Source: Bradyrhizobium sp. JYMT SZCCT0428
GTDB lineage: Bacteria > Pseudomonadota > Alphaproteobacteria > Rhizobiales > Xanthobacteraceae
DNA: 64,000 bases
Reading direction: 5' to 3'
Assembly: GCF_018131075.1 (NCBI RefSeq)
Contig: NZ_JAFCLS010000013.1
Location: 62,001-126,000, forward strand
Part shown: positions 1 to 8,754 of the stretch, piece by piece
Numbering within the stretch: position 1 is the first letter of the stretch
Layout of the letters: the number at the start of each line of letters is the position of its first letter
Notes under the pieces: generated by a model
The model's database searches: none
Told to the model about the DNA's origin: nothing
Seen by the model: only the letters and a program-made list of their open reading frames with translations
Made by a program: the position numbers and the translations under genes

Positions 1-2
1 GC

Positions 3-92
3 AACTTTTCCGACTACGACATGGCGCTGAAGCAACTGATGGATGGCCTTGTCGCCGAGAGATTGACTTCGACCGGCCATCGGCCCGCGTGA
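3..92 (+). CDS. C-terminal tail of a gene cut by the window edge
   Basis: An open frame runs in from the left edge and stops with TGA at 90-92. The 29 residues visible (beginning NFSDYDMALKQLMDG) use mostly G or C in the third codon position, as real genes here do. There is too little to name a family. Nothing else is seen between its stop and the convergent GST gene at 170. Confidence 0.4.
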   Translation, partial: NFSDYDMALKQLMDGLVAERLTSTGHRPA

Positions 93-169
93 AAGGCATT
101 TCACTCGAAGGCTGTCGAGCGGTGTTAACCGCCCGCTTTTGGCAAGCGCGTTGCGAAACATCCAGTTGC

Positions 170-874
170 TTACGGCCGCTTTGGAATGTTCAGGCCGCGC
201 TCCACGGCAGGCCGCGCGAGACCACGCTCCAGCCATGCCGGCACGTGTTTAAAACTATCGAACGCGACGAGTTCGCGCGCACCATAGAAACCGATCAGGT
301 TGCGCACCCAGCCGAGCATCGAAATATCGGCGATGGTATATTCATCGTCCATCACCCACTGCCGGCCGCCCAGATGGGTCTCAAGCACGTCGAGCAGGCG
401 CTTGGACTCCGCGACATAACGCTCGAGCGGCCGCTTGTCGGGAAACTCCTTGCCGGCGAATTTATGGAAGAAGCCGACCTGGCCGAACATCGGCCCGATC
501 CCGCCCATCTGGAAGTGCACCCACTGAATGGTCTGCCAACGGCGCGCGGCGTCCGCCGGCAGCAGCTTGCCGGTCTTCTCCGCGAGGTATTGCAGGATCG
601 CGCCTGACTCGAACAGGCCGAGCGGCTTGCCGCCGGGGCCGTCGGGATCGAGGATTGCCGGGATTTTTCCGTTCGGATTCAGAGAGAGGAATTCCGGCGT
701 TTTCTGGTCGTCCTTGCCAAAGTCGACGAGATGCACTTCGTAAGGCAGCCCGATCTCTTCGAGCATGATCGAGATCTTGACGCCGTTCGGTGTCGGGAGC
801 GAATAAAGCTGAAGGCGGTCCGGATGTTTGGCGGGCCAGCGTTTTGTAATTGGGAAGGCGGAAAGATCGGACAT
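170..874 (-). CDS. Glutathione S-transferase, YfcG/YghU (nu) type
   Basis: Cytosolic GST of 234 residues. Members of this class bind two glutathiones and often act as disulfide-bond reductases or peroxidases. The N-terminal thioredoxin-like half carries the nu-class signature TPNG (28-31) in place of a catalytic Tyr or Ser, then NPNGKIPAI (67-75) and the glutathione-binding FESGAI (88-93). The C-terminal half is the usual helical domain, with YTIADI near residue 185. I chose the ATG at 874 because the homologous part begins there and AAAAGAACGAG precedes it. The frame stays open to 970 but would overlap the divergent SDR gene. The specific substrate is unknown. Confidence 0.85.
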   Translation of the reverse strand: MSDLSAFPITKRWPAKHPDRLQLYSLPTPNGVKISIMLEEIGLPYEVHLVDFGKDDQKTPEFLSLNPNGKIPAILDPDGPGGKPLGLFESGAILQYLAEKTGKLLPADAARRWQTIQWVHFQMGGIGPMFGQVGFFHKFAGKEFPDKRPLERYVAESKRLLDVLETHLGGRQWVMDDEYTIADISMLGWVRNLIGFYGARELVAFDSFKHVPAWLERGLARPAVERGLNIPKRP

Positions 875-954
875 TGAAACTCGTTCTTTTCGTGGTTGTT
901 GTTGCGCCGGTAATGTACGAACGTTGCCGCGCATAACAAGGGTCGGCATCGCCA

Positions 955-1824
955 ATGACGGATCGTGCAACAGCTGAGAAACTCGGCATGACCGACGCGG
1001 AGCTCGCGGTTCACCCGACCGTGTTCGCGGCCGATGCGCTGAAAAACCAGGTCGTGCTTGTGTCCGGCGGCGCCGGCGGCATCGGGCGGGCGATCGTCTG
1101 GCTGTTTGCGCGGCTCGGCGCGCATGTCGCAGTGGCCGGGCGCGATCAAGGCAAGCTCGATGCGCTTGTCGCCGAAATGGACGGTCGCGGCCTGAGAGCC
1201 TCGGCGCATCTCGCCGACATCAGGGAGCCCGATGCGGTCAACGCCCTGTTCGACGCCGTCTGGTCCGCCCACGGCCGCCTCGATATTCTCGTCAACAGCG
1301 CCGGCGGGCAGTTCCCGCAAGCCGCGATCGACTTTTCCGTGAAGGGCTGGAACACGGTCATCAACACCAACCTCAACGGCACCTGGTACATGATGCAGGC
1401 CGCCGCCCAGCGCTGGCGCGACCGCAAGCATCCGGGCAGCATCGTCAACATCGTGGTCGTCACCACACATGGCCTCTACGGCATCGCGCATTCAATCGCG
1501 GCGCGAGCCGGCGTGATCGGGCTTTCTCGCGCCGTTGCGGTCGAATGGGCGCCGCTGAACATCCGCGTCAATTGCGTGGCGCCCGGCGCGATCGAGACCG
1601 AGGGCTGGAACGTCTACACGCCGGAAGCCCGCGCCGCCTATCCTCGCTCGAACCCGATGATGCGCGCGGGCTCGCCGTGGGACATCGCGGAAGCCAGCGT
1701 CTACCTCGCCGCCCCATCCGGCAAATTCGTCACCGGCGAAACACTGACGGTCGACGGCGGCGGTCAGCTCTGGGGTGAGACCTGGACCACGGGCAAGCCG
1801 GATTATTTCGGCGGCGCGAAGTAA
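955..1824 (+). CDS. SDR oxidoreductase, trans-2-enoyl-CoA reductase (PECR/DECR) like
   Basis: Short-chain dehydrogenase of 289 residues, probably an NADPH-dependent enoyl- or dienoyl-CoA reductase. The Rossmann motif GGAGGIG is at 38-44 and NSAG at 114-117. The C-terminal FVTGETLTVDGG is typical of the fold. The catalytic YxxxK is absent: the aligned stretch reads HSIAARAG (179-186), which matches the HSGAARAG stretch of mammalian peroxisomal PECR rather than classical SDRs. An internal ATG at 988 is an alternative start. The HAD gene follows after 21 bp, so the two are probably co-transcribed. The true substrate is inferred from family resemblance only. Confidence 0.82.
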   Translation: MTDRATAEKLGMTDAELAVHPTVFAADALKNQVVLVSGGAGGIGRAIVWLFARLGAHVAVAGRDQGKLDALVAEMDGRGLRASAHLADIREPDAVNALFDAVWSAHGRLDILVNSAGGQFPQAAIDFSVKGWNTVINTNLNGTWYMMQAAAQRWRDRKHPGSIVNIVVVTTHGLYGIAHSIAARAGVIGLSRAVAVEWAPLNIRVNCVAPGAIETEGWNVYTPEARAAYPRSNPMMRAGSPWDIAEASVYLAAPSGKFVTGETLTVDGGGQLWGETWTTGKPDYFGGAK

Positions 1825-1845
1825 AGGCGGGATCGCGAAGCCGAC

Positions 1846-2478
1846 ATGCCCCGCTATCGCCTTGCCATTTTCGATTTCGACGGCACGCTCGCCGACTCGC
1901 TTCCCTGGTTTCGAACCGTTTTTCAGGACCTGATCGAGAAGTTTGATCTCGCGCCCGTCAGCGCCGAGGAACTGGAGGGATTGCGCGGACGGTCGGCCCG
2001 CGAAATCATCGCCCGCCTCAACATGCCGATGTGGAAGCTGCCGGCCATCTCGCGCGACATGCGGCGGCGCAAGTTTGCGGCCGCAAACCAGATATCGCTG
2101 TTCGACGGCGTCCCGCAATTGCTGGCCGACCTGCGGAGCATCAGCATCCACACCGCAATCGTCAGCTCCGACAGCGAAGCATCGGTACGCCAGGTCCTGG
2201 GTCCTTCCGCGGCGCTGATCTCGCGCTTCGACTGCGGCGCCTCGCTCTTCGGCAAGCATCACAAATTCAAGCGCGTTGCGCGGCAGCTCGGAACGAGTCC
2301 TTCCGAAGTCCTCTGCATTGGCGACGAACTCCGCGATATCGAAGCCGCCAGGGCCGCCGGGATGGATGCAGGCGCGGTCGCCTGGGGCTACGCCCTGCCC
2401 GTCGCGCTGCAGGCATCCGGGCCGACGCATTTCTTCCATACGTTCGACGAGCTCAAACAAAAGCTCACGATCGCCTGA
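1846..2478 (+). CDS. HAD-family hydrolase, phosphoglycolate phosphatase-like
   Basis: Phosphatase of 210 residues. Motif I is DFDGT, with nucleophile D10 and acid D12. Motif II is the Ser pair in AIVSSDSE near 107, motif III a Lys in HHKFKR near 145, and motif IV GDELRDIEAA near 165. An insert between motifs I and II (about 20-90) is a C1-type cap. Such enzymes dephosphorylate small metabolites; this one's substrate cannot be read from the sequence. It lies 21 bp after the SDR gene and ends 8 bp from the convergent GNAT gene. Confidence 0.85.
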   Translation: MPRYRLAIFDFDGTLADSLPWFRTVFQDLIEKFDLAPVSAEELEGLRGRSAREIIARLNMPMWKLPAISRDMRRRKFAAANQISLFDGVPQLLADLRSISIHTAIVSSDSEASVRQVLGPSAALISRFDCGASLFGKHHKFKRVARQLGTSPSEVLCIGDELRDIEAARAAGMDAGAVAWGYALPVALQASGPTHFFHTFDELKQKLTIA

Positions 2479-2486
2479 TTGAACGG

Positions 2487-3167
2487 TCACGCCTTTTTCT
2501 GCAACACCGTCACATGCAGGCGACGACGGATCTCCATGCCCTGCCTTTGATAGAGCGCGATCGCTGAGGTGTTGCTGGTAAACACATGCAGGAACGGAAT
2601 CTCGCCTCGATCAACGATTCCGCGAGCGACGGCGCCGAGCAGCGCTTGCGCATAGCCACGGCCGCGGTGATCCGGGTGCACGCAGACCGCCGTCATCTCG
2701 GTGTAATTGCCGGGCTTCATGCGCTCGCCGGTCATCGCGACGAGCTGGCCATCGACCCTGATGCCGAGGAACGTTCCAAGTTCATGCGTTCGCGTGCTGA
2801 AGGGGCCGGGTTTTGTCAACTCGACCAGCGCGATCATCTCGGGCACGTCGGCTACGCCGAGCGTGACGATCTCGACGCCCGGAAGTGAGCTTTCCCTGGG
2901 AGTGCCGATCATCTGCTCACCAGTATCGGCGAGCAGCGTCTTGAATTGATCCGGCGCGGTCACCGCGTCTGACGTAAACAGCACGGCGATTTCCGATCCG
3001 GACATCAGCGCGCCAAGGGCGGCAAAACTTCCGGGCGACATGTCGACCATGTCCGCGAACGGCGCGATCGTCAGCGGGAAGCGGCGCGCCACGGCGCCAC
3101 CTTCCGCCAGCGCCTGCTGCCGGGTCATCAATGCGTTCCAGATCGGGCGGTCGAGCGGATGGGTCAT
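2487..3167 (-). CDS. GNAT family N-acetyltransferase (FR47-like)
   Basis: Acetyl-CoA dependent acyltransferase of 226 residues. The CoA-binding motif A reads VCVHPDHRGRGYAQALL near residue 170, followed by FLHVFTSNTSAIALYQRQGMEI, the usual Asn and Tyr of the GNAT C-terminal half. The first 110 residues are less conserved, as in FR47-type proteins. The frame opens at 3206, inside the end of the upstream IlvD-like gene; I prefer the ATG at 3167 (MTHPLDRP), which leaves 22 bp between them. It is last in a three-gene run with the amidohydrolase and dehydratase. Substrate unknown. Confidence 0.8.
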   Translation of the reverse strand: MTHPLDRPIWNALMTRQQALAEGGAVARRFPLTIAPFADMVDMSPGSFAALGALMSGSEIAVLFTSDAVTAPDQFKTLLADTGEQMIGTPRESSLPGVEIVTLGVADVPEMIALVELTKPGPFSTRTHELGTFLGIRVDGQLVAMTGERMKPGNYTEMTAVCVHPDHRGRGYAQALLGAVARGIVDRGEIPFLHVFTSNTSAIALYQRQGMEIRRRLHVTVLQKKA

Positions 3168-3189
3168 GGTTCTGCCGACACAAGTCCGC

Positions 3190-4905
3190 TCAAAGCACGC
3201 AGCCATAATGCGCCGACGACACCAGCCGGATGTATTTGTCGTGCACCGAGCCGCGCCGCACCCGCCCCGCGTCAGGCGCTTTCCAGTCGGCCATCCGCCG
3301 GGCGATCTCCTCGGGCGGCACGTCGAGGGTGACGGTGCGCGCGCCGGGATCGATCACGATGATATCGCCGTCGCGGACCGCCGCGATCGGCCCGCCACGC
3401 GCCGCTTCCGGCGAGACATGGCCGATCAGGATGCCATGCGAGACGCCGGAGAAGCGCCCGTCGGTAATGAGCGCGACATCCTCACCGAGGCCTTGCCCCT
3501 GCAACTGGATGGTCAGCATCACCATTTCGGGCATGCCCGGTCCGCCGACCGGACCGACATTGCGCACCACGATCACATTGCCGGCCACGATCTCGCCGGC
3601 GCGGATCGCAGCCATCGTGGCGGCCTCGGATTCGAACACCCGCGCCGTGCCGCGAAATTGTCCGTTGTCGAGCGCCTTGCCCGACAGCTTGAGCAGGCAG
3701 CTTTCCGGCGCGAGATTGCCCTTCAGCACGCTGATGTGGTTGTTCGGCGGCGCGACGGGACTAGCCACCGGCGAAACGATCTTCTGCGGACCGATCTGCT
3801 CCAGCGTCGGCACATCAGCGAGATTTTCCGCCAGCGTCTTGCCGGTCACCGTCATGACGTCGCCATGCAGCAGGCCGTTACGCAGCAACTCCTTCATCAC
3901 GATGGGCACGCCGCCGATCGCATGCAGGCTTCCCATTGCAAAGGGTCCATGCGGCTGCAGGTCGGCCAGCAGCGGCACCCGCTCGCCGACCGCCTGGATG
4001 CGCTCGATGCCGACCGGAACCTGGGCCTCGCGCGCGACCGCGAGCAAGTGCAGATACATGTTGGTCGAACCGCCCATCGCGTAGACGGTGGTGATCGCAT
4101 TCTCGAACGCGCGCTCAGTCATGATGTCGCGCGGCCGGATGCCGGCCTCGATCAGCCGGTACAGCGCGTCGACCGAGGCACGGGCCTGCGCGCGGACGTC
4201 GGCATGGATATCGCTGCCGGCGTGGTAGTCGGCCGGATGCGAGGCGCCGCGCGGCAGCATCATGCCGATCGCTTCCGCAATCGTGCTCATCGTATTGGCG
4301 GTGAACATCGCGCCGCAGGTGCCGCTGCCGGGCATCACGTTGCGCTCGATCTCGATCAGCTCTTCCGACGAGATGCGGCCGGAATCGTTGGCCGCGCGCG
4401 CCTCCGCGTAATCCATGATGGTCAGATTGTTGCCCTTGGCGGCCCACGCCCCGAACGACACCCGCCCCGGCGAGCTGGTGCCGGGATAGAGCACGAGCCC
4501 GAACGCGTTGGTCCGCGCCAGCGGCATCAGCGCAGCAGCCCCGGTCTTGTCGCAGCCGGAGATCACGATCATGGCGTCGCCATGGTGCGCGTAGTGGCCG
4601 ATCTCGAAGCAATCGGCGACGACGTCACGCGACGCCAGGCTGTAGCCTGCCGTCGGCGTGCCCTGCGTCAGCGCGTCCGACACCGCAGGCGCCCCCACGA
4701 TCAGCCCCTGCCCGCCTCGTTCAGCGAGAAGTTCGACGAGCAAATCCGTGATCGTACGTACGCGGTTGTTGCAGCGATGCGCATTCGTATAGGCGCTCGC
4801 AATCGTCACAACCGCGCTGGTCTTCGCGGCGCGATCCGGTTCGAAGCCGGCGGCACGCAGTTCGACGCGGGCTTTCTTCCAGTAGGTGCTGCTGTCTTCA
4901 ACCAT
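3190..4905 (-). CDS. IlvD/Edd family dehydratase (dihydroxy-acid or sugar-acid dehydratase)
   Basis: Iron-sulfur dehydratase of 571 residues, the normal family length. Three cysteines sit where the cluster ligands belong: C45 (HRCNN), C118 (SGCDK) and C197 ([12 protein letters not shown]). The C-terminal ITDGRFSG stretch is also typical. The family covers dihydroxy-acid dehydratase of branched-chain amino acid synthesis and pentonate/hexonate dehydratases. The neighbours (an exported amidohydrolase 6 bp upstream and an acetyltransferase downstream) are not biosynthetic, so this may be a catabolic paralogue rather than the housekeeping ilvD. The sequence alone does not settle which. Confidence 0.85.
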   Translation of the reverse strand: MVEDSSTYWKKARVELRAAGFEPDRAAKTSAVVTIASAYTNAHRCNNRVRTITDLLVELLAERGGQGLIVGAPAVSDALTQGTPTAGYSLASRDVVADCFEIGHYAHHGDAMIVISGCDKTGAAALMPLARTNAFGLVLYPGTSSPGRVSFGAWAAKGNNLTIMDYAEARAANDSGRISSEELIEIERNVMPGSGTCGAMFTANTMSTIAEAIGMMLPRGASHPADYHAGSDIHADVRAQARASVDALYRLIEAGIRPRDIMTERAFENAITTVYAMGGSTNMYLHLLAVAREAQVPVGIERIQAVGERVPLLADLQPHGPFAMGSLHAIGGVPIVMKELLRNGLLHGDVMTVTGKTLAENLADVPTLEQIGPQKIVSPVASPVAPPNNHISVLKGNLAPESCLLKLSGKALDNGQFRGTARVFESEAATMAAIRAGEIVAGNVIVVRNVGPVGGPGMPEMVMLTIQLQGQGLGEDVALITDGRFSGVSHGILIGHVSPEAARGGPIAAVRDGDIIVIDPGARTVTLDVPPEEIARRMADWKAPDAGRVRRGSVHDKYIRLVSSAHYGCVL

Positions 4906-4911
4906 TATTGT

Positions 4912-6246
4912 TTATTTGCCCCTTGCATGCTGATCAAACGCGCCGAGCACGGCGAGCGTCAACGCCGTGACACCGGTTTGAATGGTCGGTTTCGGCACCG
5001 GTGCGAACAGCGGTGAATGATTGCCAGGCAGCGGCGTCCCGGCCTTGTTTGCCGCCATCCACCGCTCCGGCTCGTAGACGCCGATATTGAACATCATCGA
5101 CGGCACACCGGCTCCGGCGAATTCGGAAAAATCCTCGCTGGTCGTGTTCGCGGGCGTCAGCCTCAGCTTTTCGCCGAACGCCGCCTTCAGCACCTTCTCG
5201 GCGGTCGCGACCACGGCAGGATCGTTGATCACGGCCTTGGTACCCTCCGCGATCCTGACCTCCGGTGGCGGCGCGTCCGACATCTCCGCGGCGGCCTTCG
5301 CCACCCGTTCGATACCCGCCACTAATTTGTTGCGCACCGCAGGCTTGAAGGTGCGGATCGTCCCCAGCAGCGTCGCCTCGTCCGGGATGATATTCCCGAC
5401 CGTGCCGCTATGAATCGACCCAATGGTGACGACTGCGAATTCGGTCGGATCCTTTTCGCGGCTGATCACGCTCTGCACATCGACGATGAAGCGCGCGGCC
5501 ATCATCACGGGATCGATGGTCAGCTGCGGCATCGCACCGTGACCTCCGCGGCCACGGAACTTGACATAGAGGCCGTCGACAGTGGATGAGCCGACGCCGA
5601 CGCGATAGTTGACATTGCCGTAGGGAACGCCGCCGGCATGCAGCGCAAAGGCGAAATCGGGCTTCGGAAATCGCGTGAACAGGCCGTCGTCCAGCATGGC
5701 CTTCGCGCCCTGCACGATTTCCTCGGCGGGCTGCGCAATGAACATCAAGGTGCCCTTCCACTGATCCTTCATACCTACCAGTGTCTTGGCCGTGCCGACC
5801 CAGTTCGCCATGTGGATGTCATGGCCGCAGCTATGCGCGATGAACGTCTCGCGGCCGTTCCAGGTGGTCTTTTCACGGCTCGCATAGTCGAGGCCGGTCT
5901 TCTCCTCCATCGGCAGCGCATCGAGCTCGGTGCGCACAAGAATGGTGGGGCCGTCACCATTCTTGTACATCGCGACCAGCCCGGTCCTGCCGACCTTCTC
6001 GGTGACCTCAAAACCAAGTGCGCGCATCTCGGCGGCGAGTTTTGCCGCGGTCTTTACCTCCTGAAAGGCGAGTTCAGGATGGGCATGCAGGTCCTTGTAG
6101 AGCGCATCGAGCTTTGGATAGTCGGCTTCGAACGATTTTTCGATCGCGGCCTTGAGCGCGGGAACGTCCAACTCGGCATGCGCGGGCCAGAGCGTAAATG
6201 CGCAGAGCGCCGATGACACGAGCAATGACCTGGCAAAGTGCTTCAT
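4912..6246 (-). CDS. Exported M20 family amidohydrolase
   Basis: Zinc-dependent amidohydrolase of 444 residues, related to hippurate hydrolase and N-acyl amino acid deacylases. Residues 1-24 are a Sec signal peptide ending PAHA, so it acts in the periplasm. Metal-binding motifs are HSCGHDIH (C140, H142), QPAEE (E175/E176), the His of FALHAGG near 203, and NHSPLF near the C-terminus. The dimerisation domain lies at roughly 215-330. It is first in an operon with the IlvD-like dehydratase (6 bp gap). Most cytosolic M20D enzymes lack a signal peptide, so export is a notable property of this subgroup. Confidence 0.86.
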   Translation of the reverse strand: MKHFARSLLVSSALCAFTLWPAHAELDVPALKAAIEKSFEADYPKLDALYKDLHAHPELAFQEVKTAAKLAAEMRALGFEVTEKVGRTGLVAMYKNGDGPTILVRTELDALPMEEKTGLDYASREKTTWNGRETFIAHSCGHDIHMANWVGTAKTLVGMKDQWKGTLMFIAQPAEEIVQGAKAMLDDGLFTRFPKPDFAFALHAGGVPYGNVNYRVGVGSSTVDGLYVKFRGRGGHGAMPQLTIDPVMMAARFIVDVQSVISREKDPTEFAVVTIGSIHSGTVGNIIPDEATLLGTIRTFKPAVRNKLVAGIERVAKAAAEMSDAPPPEVRIAEGTKAVINDPAVVATAEKVLKAAFGEKLRLTPANTTSEDFSEFAGAGVPSMMFNIGVYEPERWMAANKAGTPLPGNHSPLFAPVPKPTIQTGVTALTLAVLGAFDQHARGK

Positions 6247-6315
6247 GACGGTGACGCTCCCTTGTTTCCCCGGTGTTGCTCTTATCGGCAGCTTGGACGA
6301 CGGCCGCTTGGGAGT

Positions 6316-6666
6316 CTACCCGGTTTTCCCGTCGTCAAAGCTCACGATCACGGCAGCGTTGGCGATCAGGATAGGATCGTTGCCCAGATCGGACGGGATC
6401 TCGAGCCCGCCCGCGATCGCCTTCACGGTCTTGGTGCCATAGGGCAATTCCTTGGCGACCGCCGCGGTATCCACTGCCTCGGGGTTCGGCACGGCGATGG
6501 TGACATCGACGTACATATCGTTGGCGGTCTTGCCCAGCATCCGGAAGAAGCCGAGGCTGGAGTGGCGGATCGCGTCCGAGACCGCGCGCTTCGCGGCCTT
6601 GGTGGCGTCGCGGCCATGAACATCAACGCCCATACCCATTTCGGTAATACAGCGCACGCGTGCCAT
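6316..6666 (-). CDS. Lin0512-family conserved protein
   Basis: Small protein of 116 residues that I place in the Lin0512 (TIGR02058) family on its N-terminal pattern, in which MARVRCITEMGMGVDVHGRD is followed by a TKAAKRAVSDAIRHSSL helix. The family function is unknown. No signal peptide or membrane segment is visible. The frame extends to 6768, but the homologous part starts at 6666. It lies 69 bp upstream of the amidohydrolase start in the opposite sense of reading order, so it follows the aminotransferase gene and precedes the amidohydrolase on the same strand. Confidence 0.68.
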   Translation of the reverse strand: MARVRCITEMGMGVDVHGRDATKAAKRAVSDAIRHSSLGFFRMLGKTANDMYVDVTIAVPNPEAVDTAAVAKELPYGTKTVKAIAGGLEIPSDLGNDPILIANAAVIVSFDDGKTG

Positions 6667-6805
6667 CAGGTTCTTGCTTTCGTTGGAGTGCGGGGGGATC
6701 AGTCTCGGCGCAGAGTTTCGCGCCGTGGCGGTCCGAAGGCAAGTGGCCGACTGAAAGCGACGAAGCAACCCGCTCTTTCTTGAAGCGGCGAGACGCGCAA
6801 ACCGA

Positions 6806-7990
6806 TCACCGGCGATCCCTGAGCTTCCGAACAGCCGTCGTCAGTCGATCGATTTCGTCCTCGGTATTGTAATAATGCGGCGAGGCGCGCACGATCGAAG
6901 GCAATGCACGCCGCTTCGCGTCGAGCAGCGTGCTCGCTGGGTCCGACGTGCTGACATTGATTCCCGCGCCGGCCAGATGCCTCTTCACGGCATCGGCCTC
7001 AAAACCAGGGACGGAGAATGTCACGATCGCCGCCGGATGCGGTCCGAGGTCATGGATCGTCACGCCGGGAATCTGGCCAAGCCCGGTGCGCAGCCGGCCG
7101 GCCAGGGTGCGGCAACGCGCGGCGATCGGCTCGATTCCGATCGCTTGCGCGTAGTCCACCGCGACACCCAGCCCTAATCTTGCGGCGTAGTTGTTCTCCC
7201 AGGTCTCGAAGCGACGGGCGTCGGCCCGCAGCTGGTAGCGATCGGGCGCCACCCACGGCGCGCCGAAATGGTCGATCATCGGTGGCTCGAGCTTGCCGAG
7301 CAGTTCGCGGCGCACGTACAGGAATCCGGTCCCGCGCGGACCGCGCAAGAACTTGCGTCCCGTCGCCGAAAGCATGTCGCAGCCAAGCGCCGCTACGTCG
7401 ACCGGCATCTGTCCAACGGCCTGACACGCGTCGAGCAGATAGGGAATCCCGTGCGCCCGTGCGATACGGCCGACGTCAGCCGCGGGATTCACCAGGCCCC
7501 CATTGGTGGGCACCCAGGTGATCGCGATCAGACGCACGCGATCGTCGAGCATCCGCTCCAGCGCTTGCGCATCCAGCACGCCGCTTGCGTCATCAGGGAT
7601 GATCTCGATCACCGCTCCCGTGCGCTTGGCGACCTGCAGAAACGCAACGTAGTTCGCCGCGTATTCGGCCCGCGCGGTCAGGATGCGATCGCCGGCGCGC
7701 AGCAGCAGGGCGTAAAAGGCCATTTGCCACGCCACGGTGGCATTTTCGGTCAGCGCAATCTCATCCCTGGCGGCGCCGATCAGACCGGCAACGCTGTCGT
7801 AAACGCCGTCAAGGCGTGCTGCAGCCTCTGCGGCCGCCTCGTAGCCCCCGATCTCGGCCTCTCGCCTGAGGTAGTCTGTCATCGCCTGCAGCACCGGCAA
7901 GGGCATCAGGCCGGCGCCGGCATTGTTGAGGTGGACACGGTTCACAACACCGGGCGTCTCAGCGCGAAGACGTTCAAGATCAATGGACAT
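6806..7990 (-). CDS. Class V aminotransferase-like PLP enzyme
   Basis: PLP-dependent enzyme of 394 residues, of the isopenicillin-N-epimerase/cysteine-desulfurase-like group. The PLP Asp is D188 in LLDACQAVGQ and the Schiff-base Lys is K213 in SATGRKFLRGPRG. The N-terminus VHLNNAGAGLMP is typical. The frame continues 96 residues upstream, but that part has no similarity and low coding quality, so I start at 7990. No active-site Cys loop of a desulfurase is evident, so racemase, lyase or aminotransferase chemistry are all possible. Confidence 0.82.
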   Translation of the reverse strand: MSIDLERLRAETPGVVNRVHLNNAGAGLMPLPVLQAMTDYLRREAEIGGYEAAAEAAARLDGVYDSVAGLIGAARDEIALTENATVAWQMAFYALLLRAGDRILTARAEYAANYVAFLQVAKRTGAVIEIIPDDASGVLDAQALERMLDDRVRLIAITWVPTNGGLVNPAADVGRIARAHGIPYLLDACQAVGQMPVDVAALGCDMLSATGRKFLRGPRGTGFLYVRRELLGKLEPPMIDHFGAPWVAPDRYQLRADARRFETWENNYAARLGLGVAVDYAQAIGIEPIAARCRTLAGRLRTGLGQIPGVTIHDLGPHPAAIVTFSVPGFEADAVKRHLAGAGINVSTSDPASTLLDAKRRALPSIVRASPHYYNTEDEIDRLTTAVRKLRDRR

Positions 7991-8240
7991 GAGCAATCCG
8001 GTTTCAGACGAACTGAGGAAGCCTATCAGACCAGCTGCCCCCGGAGGGGTGGATTGGGCATTGTGAAAAAAAGAAACAGACCGTGTCGGAATCCCGTCCC
8101 CTCGTTCGTCCACCCGATGAGCCCACGCCGACGACGGCCCAATAATCCTCGCAAATCTGCCTGTCGACCCCGCGCGGACCACCGTTTCCCTCCAAATCAC
8201 CGAGCCTGCCGATTCACCCCAACCGACAAGGACATTTGTC

Positions 8241-8678
8241 ATGACTTCCATTACGCCGTTCCTCTGGTTCGACAACAACGTCCCCGCGGCCGTCGCCTTC
8301 TACAAATCGGTGTTTCCCAACGCCAAGGTCGAGGTCGTCAATGATTTCATGGCGAGTTTCGAACTCGAGGGGCAGAAGTTCAACGCCCTCAATGGCGGTC
8401 CCAAATACAAATTCAACGAGGCGATCTCCTTCTTCATCAGCGTCGAGACCCAGCAAGAGGTGGACTATTTCTGGAGCAGACTGACCGCCGACGGCGGCGA
8501 GGAATCGCAATGCGGATGGCTCAAGGACAAATTCGGCCTGTCCTGGCAGGTGATCCCTACGGCTCTCGGTCGTTACCTCGGCGATCCCGATCGAACGAAG
8601 GCCGATCGCGCCATGCAGGCCATGATGAAGATGCGAAAGATCGTCATTGCCGACCTCGACAAGGCGTTTGCCGGCTAA
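8241..8678 (+). CDS. VOC superfamily protein, PhnB / 3-demethylubiquinone methyltransferase-like (PF06983)
   Basis: Protein of 145 residues with the PF06983 pattern: ITPFLWFDNNVPAAVAFY at the N-terminus, FNALNGGP near 50, the strand AISFFISVET, WSRLTADGGEESQCGWLKDKFGLSWQV (near 82-108) and a C-terminal helix rich in Met and Lys. Despite the family name these are vicinal-oxygen-chelate fold proteins of unclear activity, often of the DUF/PhnB group. The start is preceded by a weak GACAAGGAC ribosome site. A strong hairpin follows the stop and separates it from the convergent MFS gene. Confidence 0.85.
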   Translation: MTSITPFLWFDNNVPAAVAFYKSVFPNAKVEVVNDFMASFELEGQKFNALNGGPKYKFNEAISFFISVETQQEVDYFWSRLTADGGEESQCGWLKDKFGLSWQVIPTALGRYLGDPDRTKADRAMQAMMKMRKIVIADLDKAFAG

Positions 8679-8715
8679 ACCCTGACACAGCAAGGCGATC
8701 AAGCTAACAATGAAC

Positions 8716-8741
8716 CCCGGGCGCGCCAACACGCGCCCGGG
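8716..8741. terminator. Strong GC hairpin between convergent genes
   Basis: A perfect 10-bp stem (CCCGGGCGCG paired with CGCGCCCGGG) closes a 6-nt loop. It sits midway between two converging genes and would form on either transcript. There is no clear U tract, so it is either a weak intrinsic terminator or a 3'-end stabiliser. Confidence 0.6.
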
Positions 8742-8754
8742 CCGGTTTATCTGA

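Noticed and set aside
3040..5016. Long plus-strand open frame of 658 codons
   Set aside because: It is exactly antisense to the IlvD-like gene, is Arg/His-rich and shows no family motifs; a shadow of high-GC coding sequence.
7991..8278. N-terminal extension of the aminotransferase frame
   Set aside because: No homology and poor coding character; a good start with family similarity exists at 7990.
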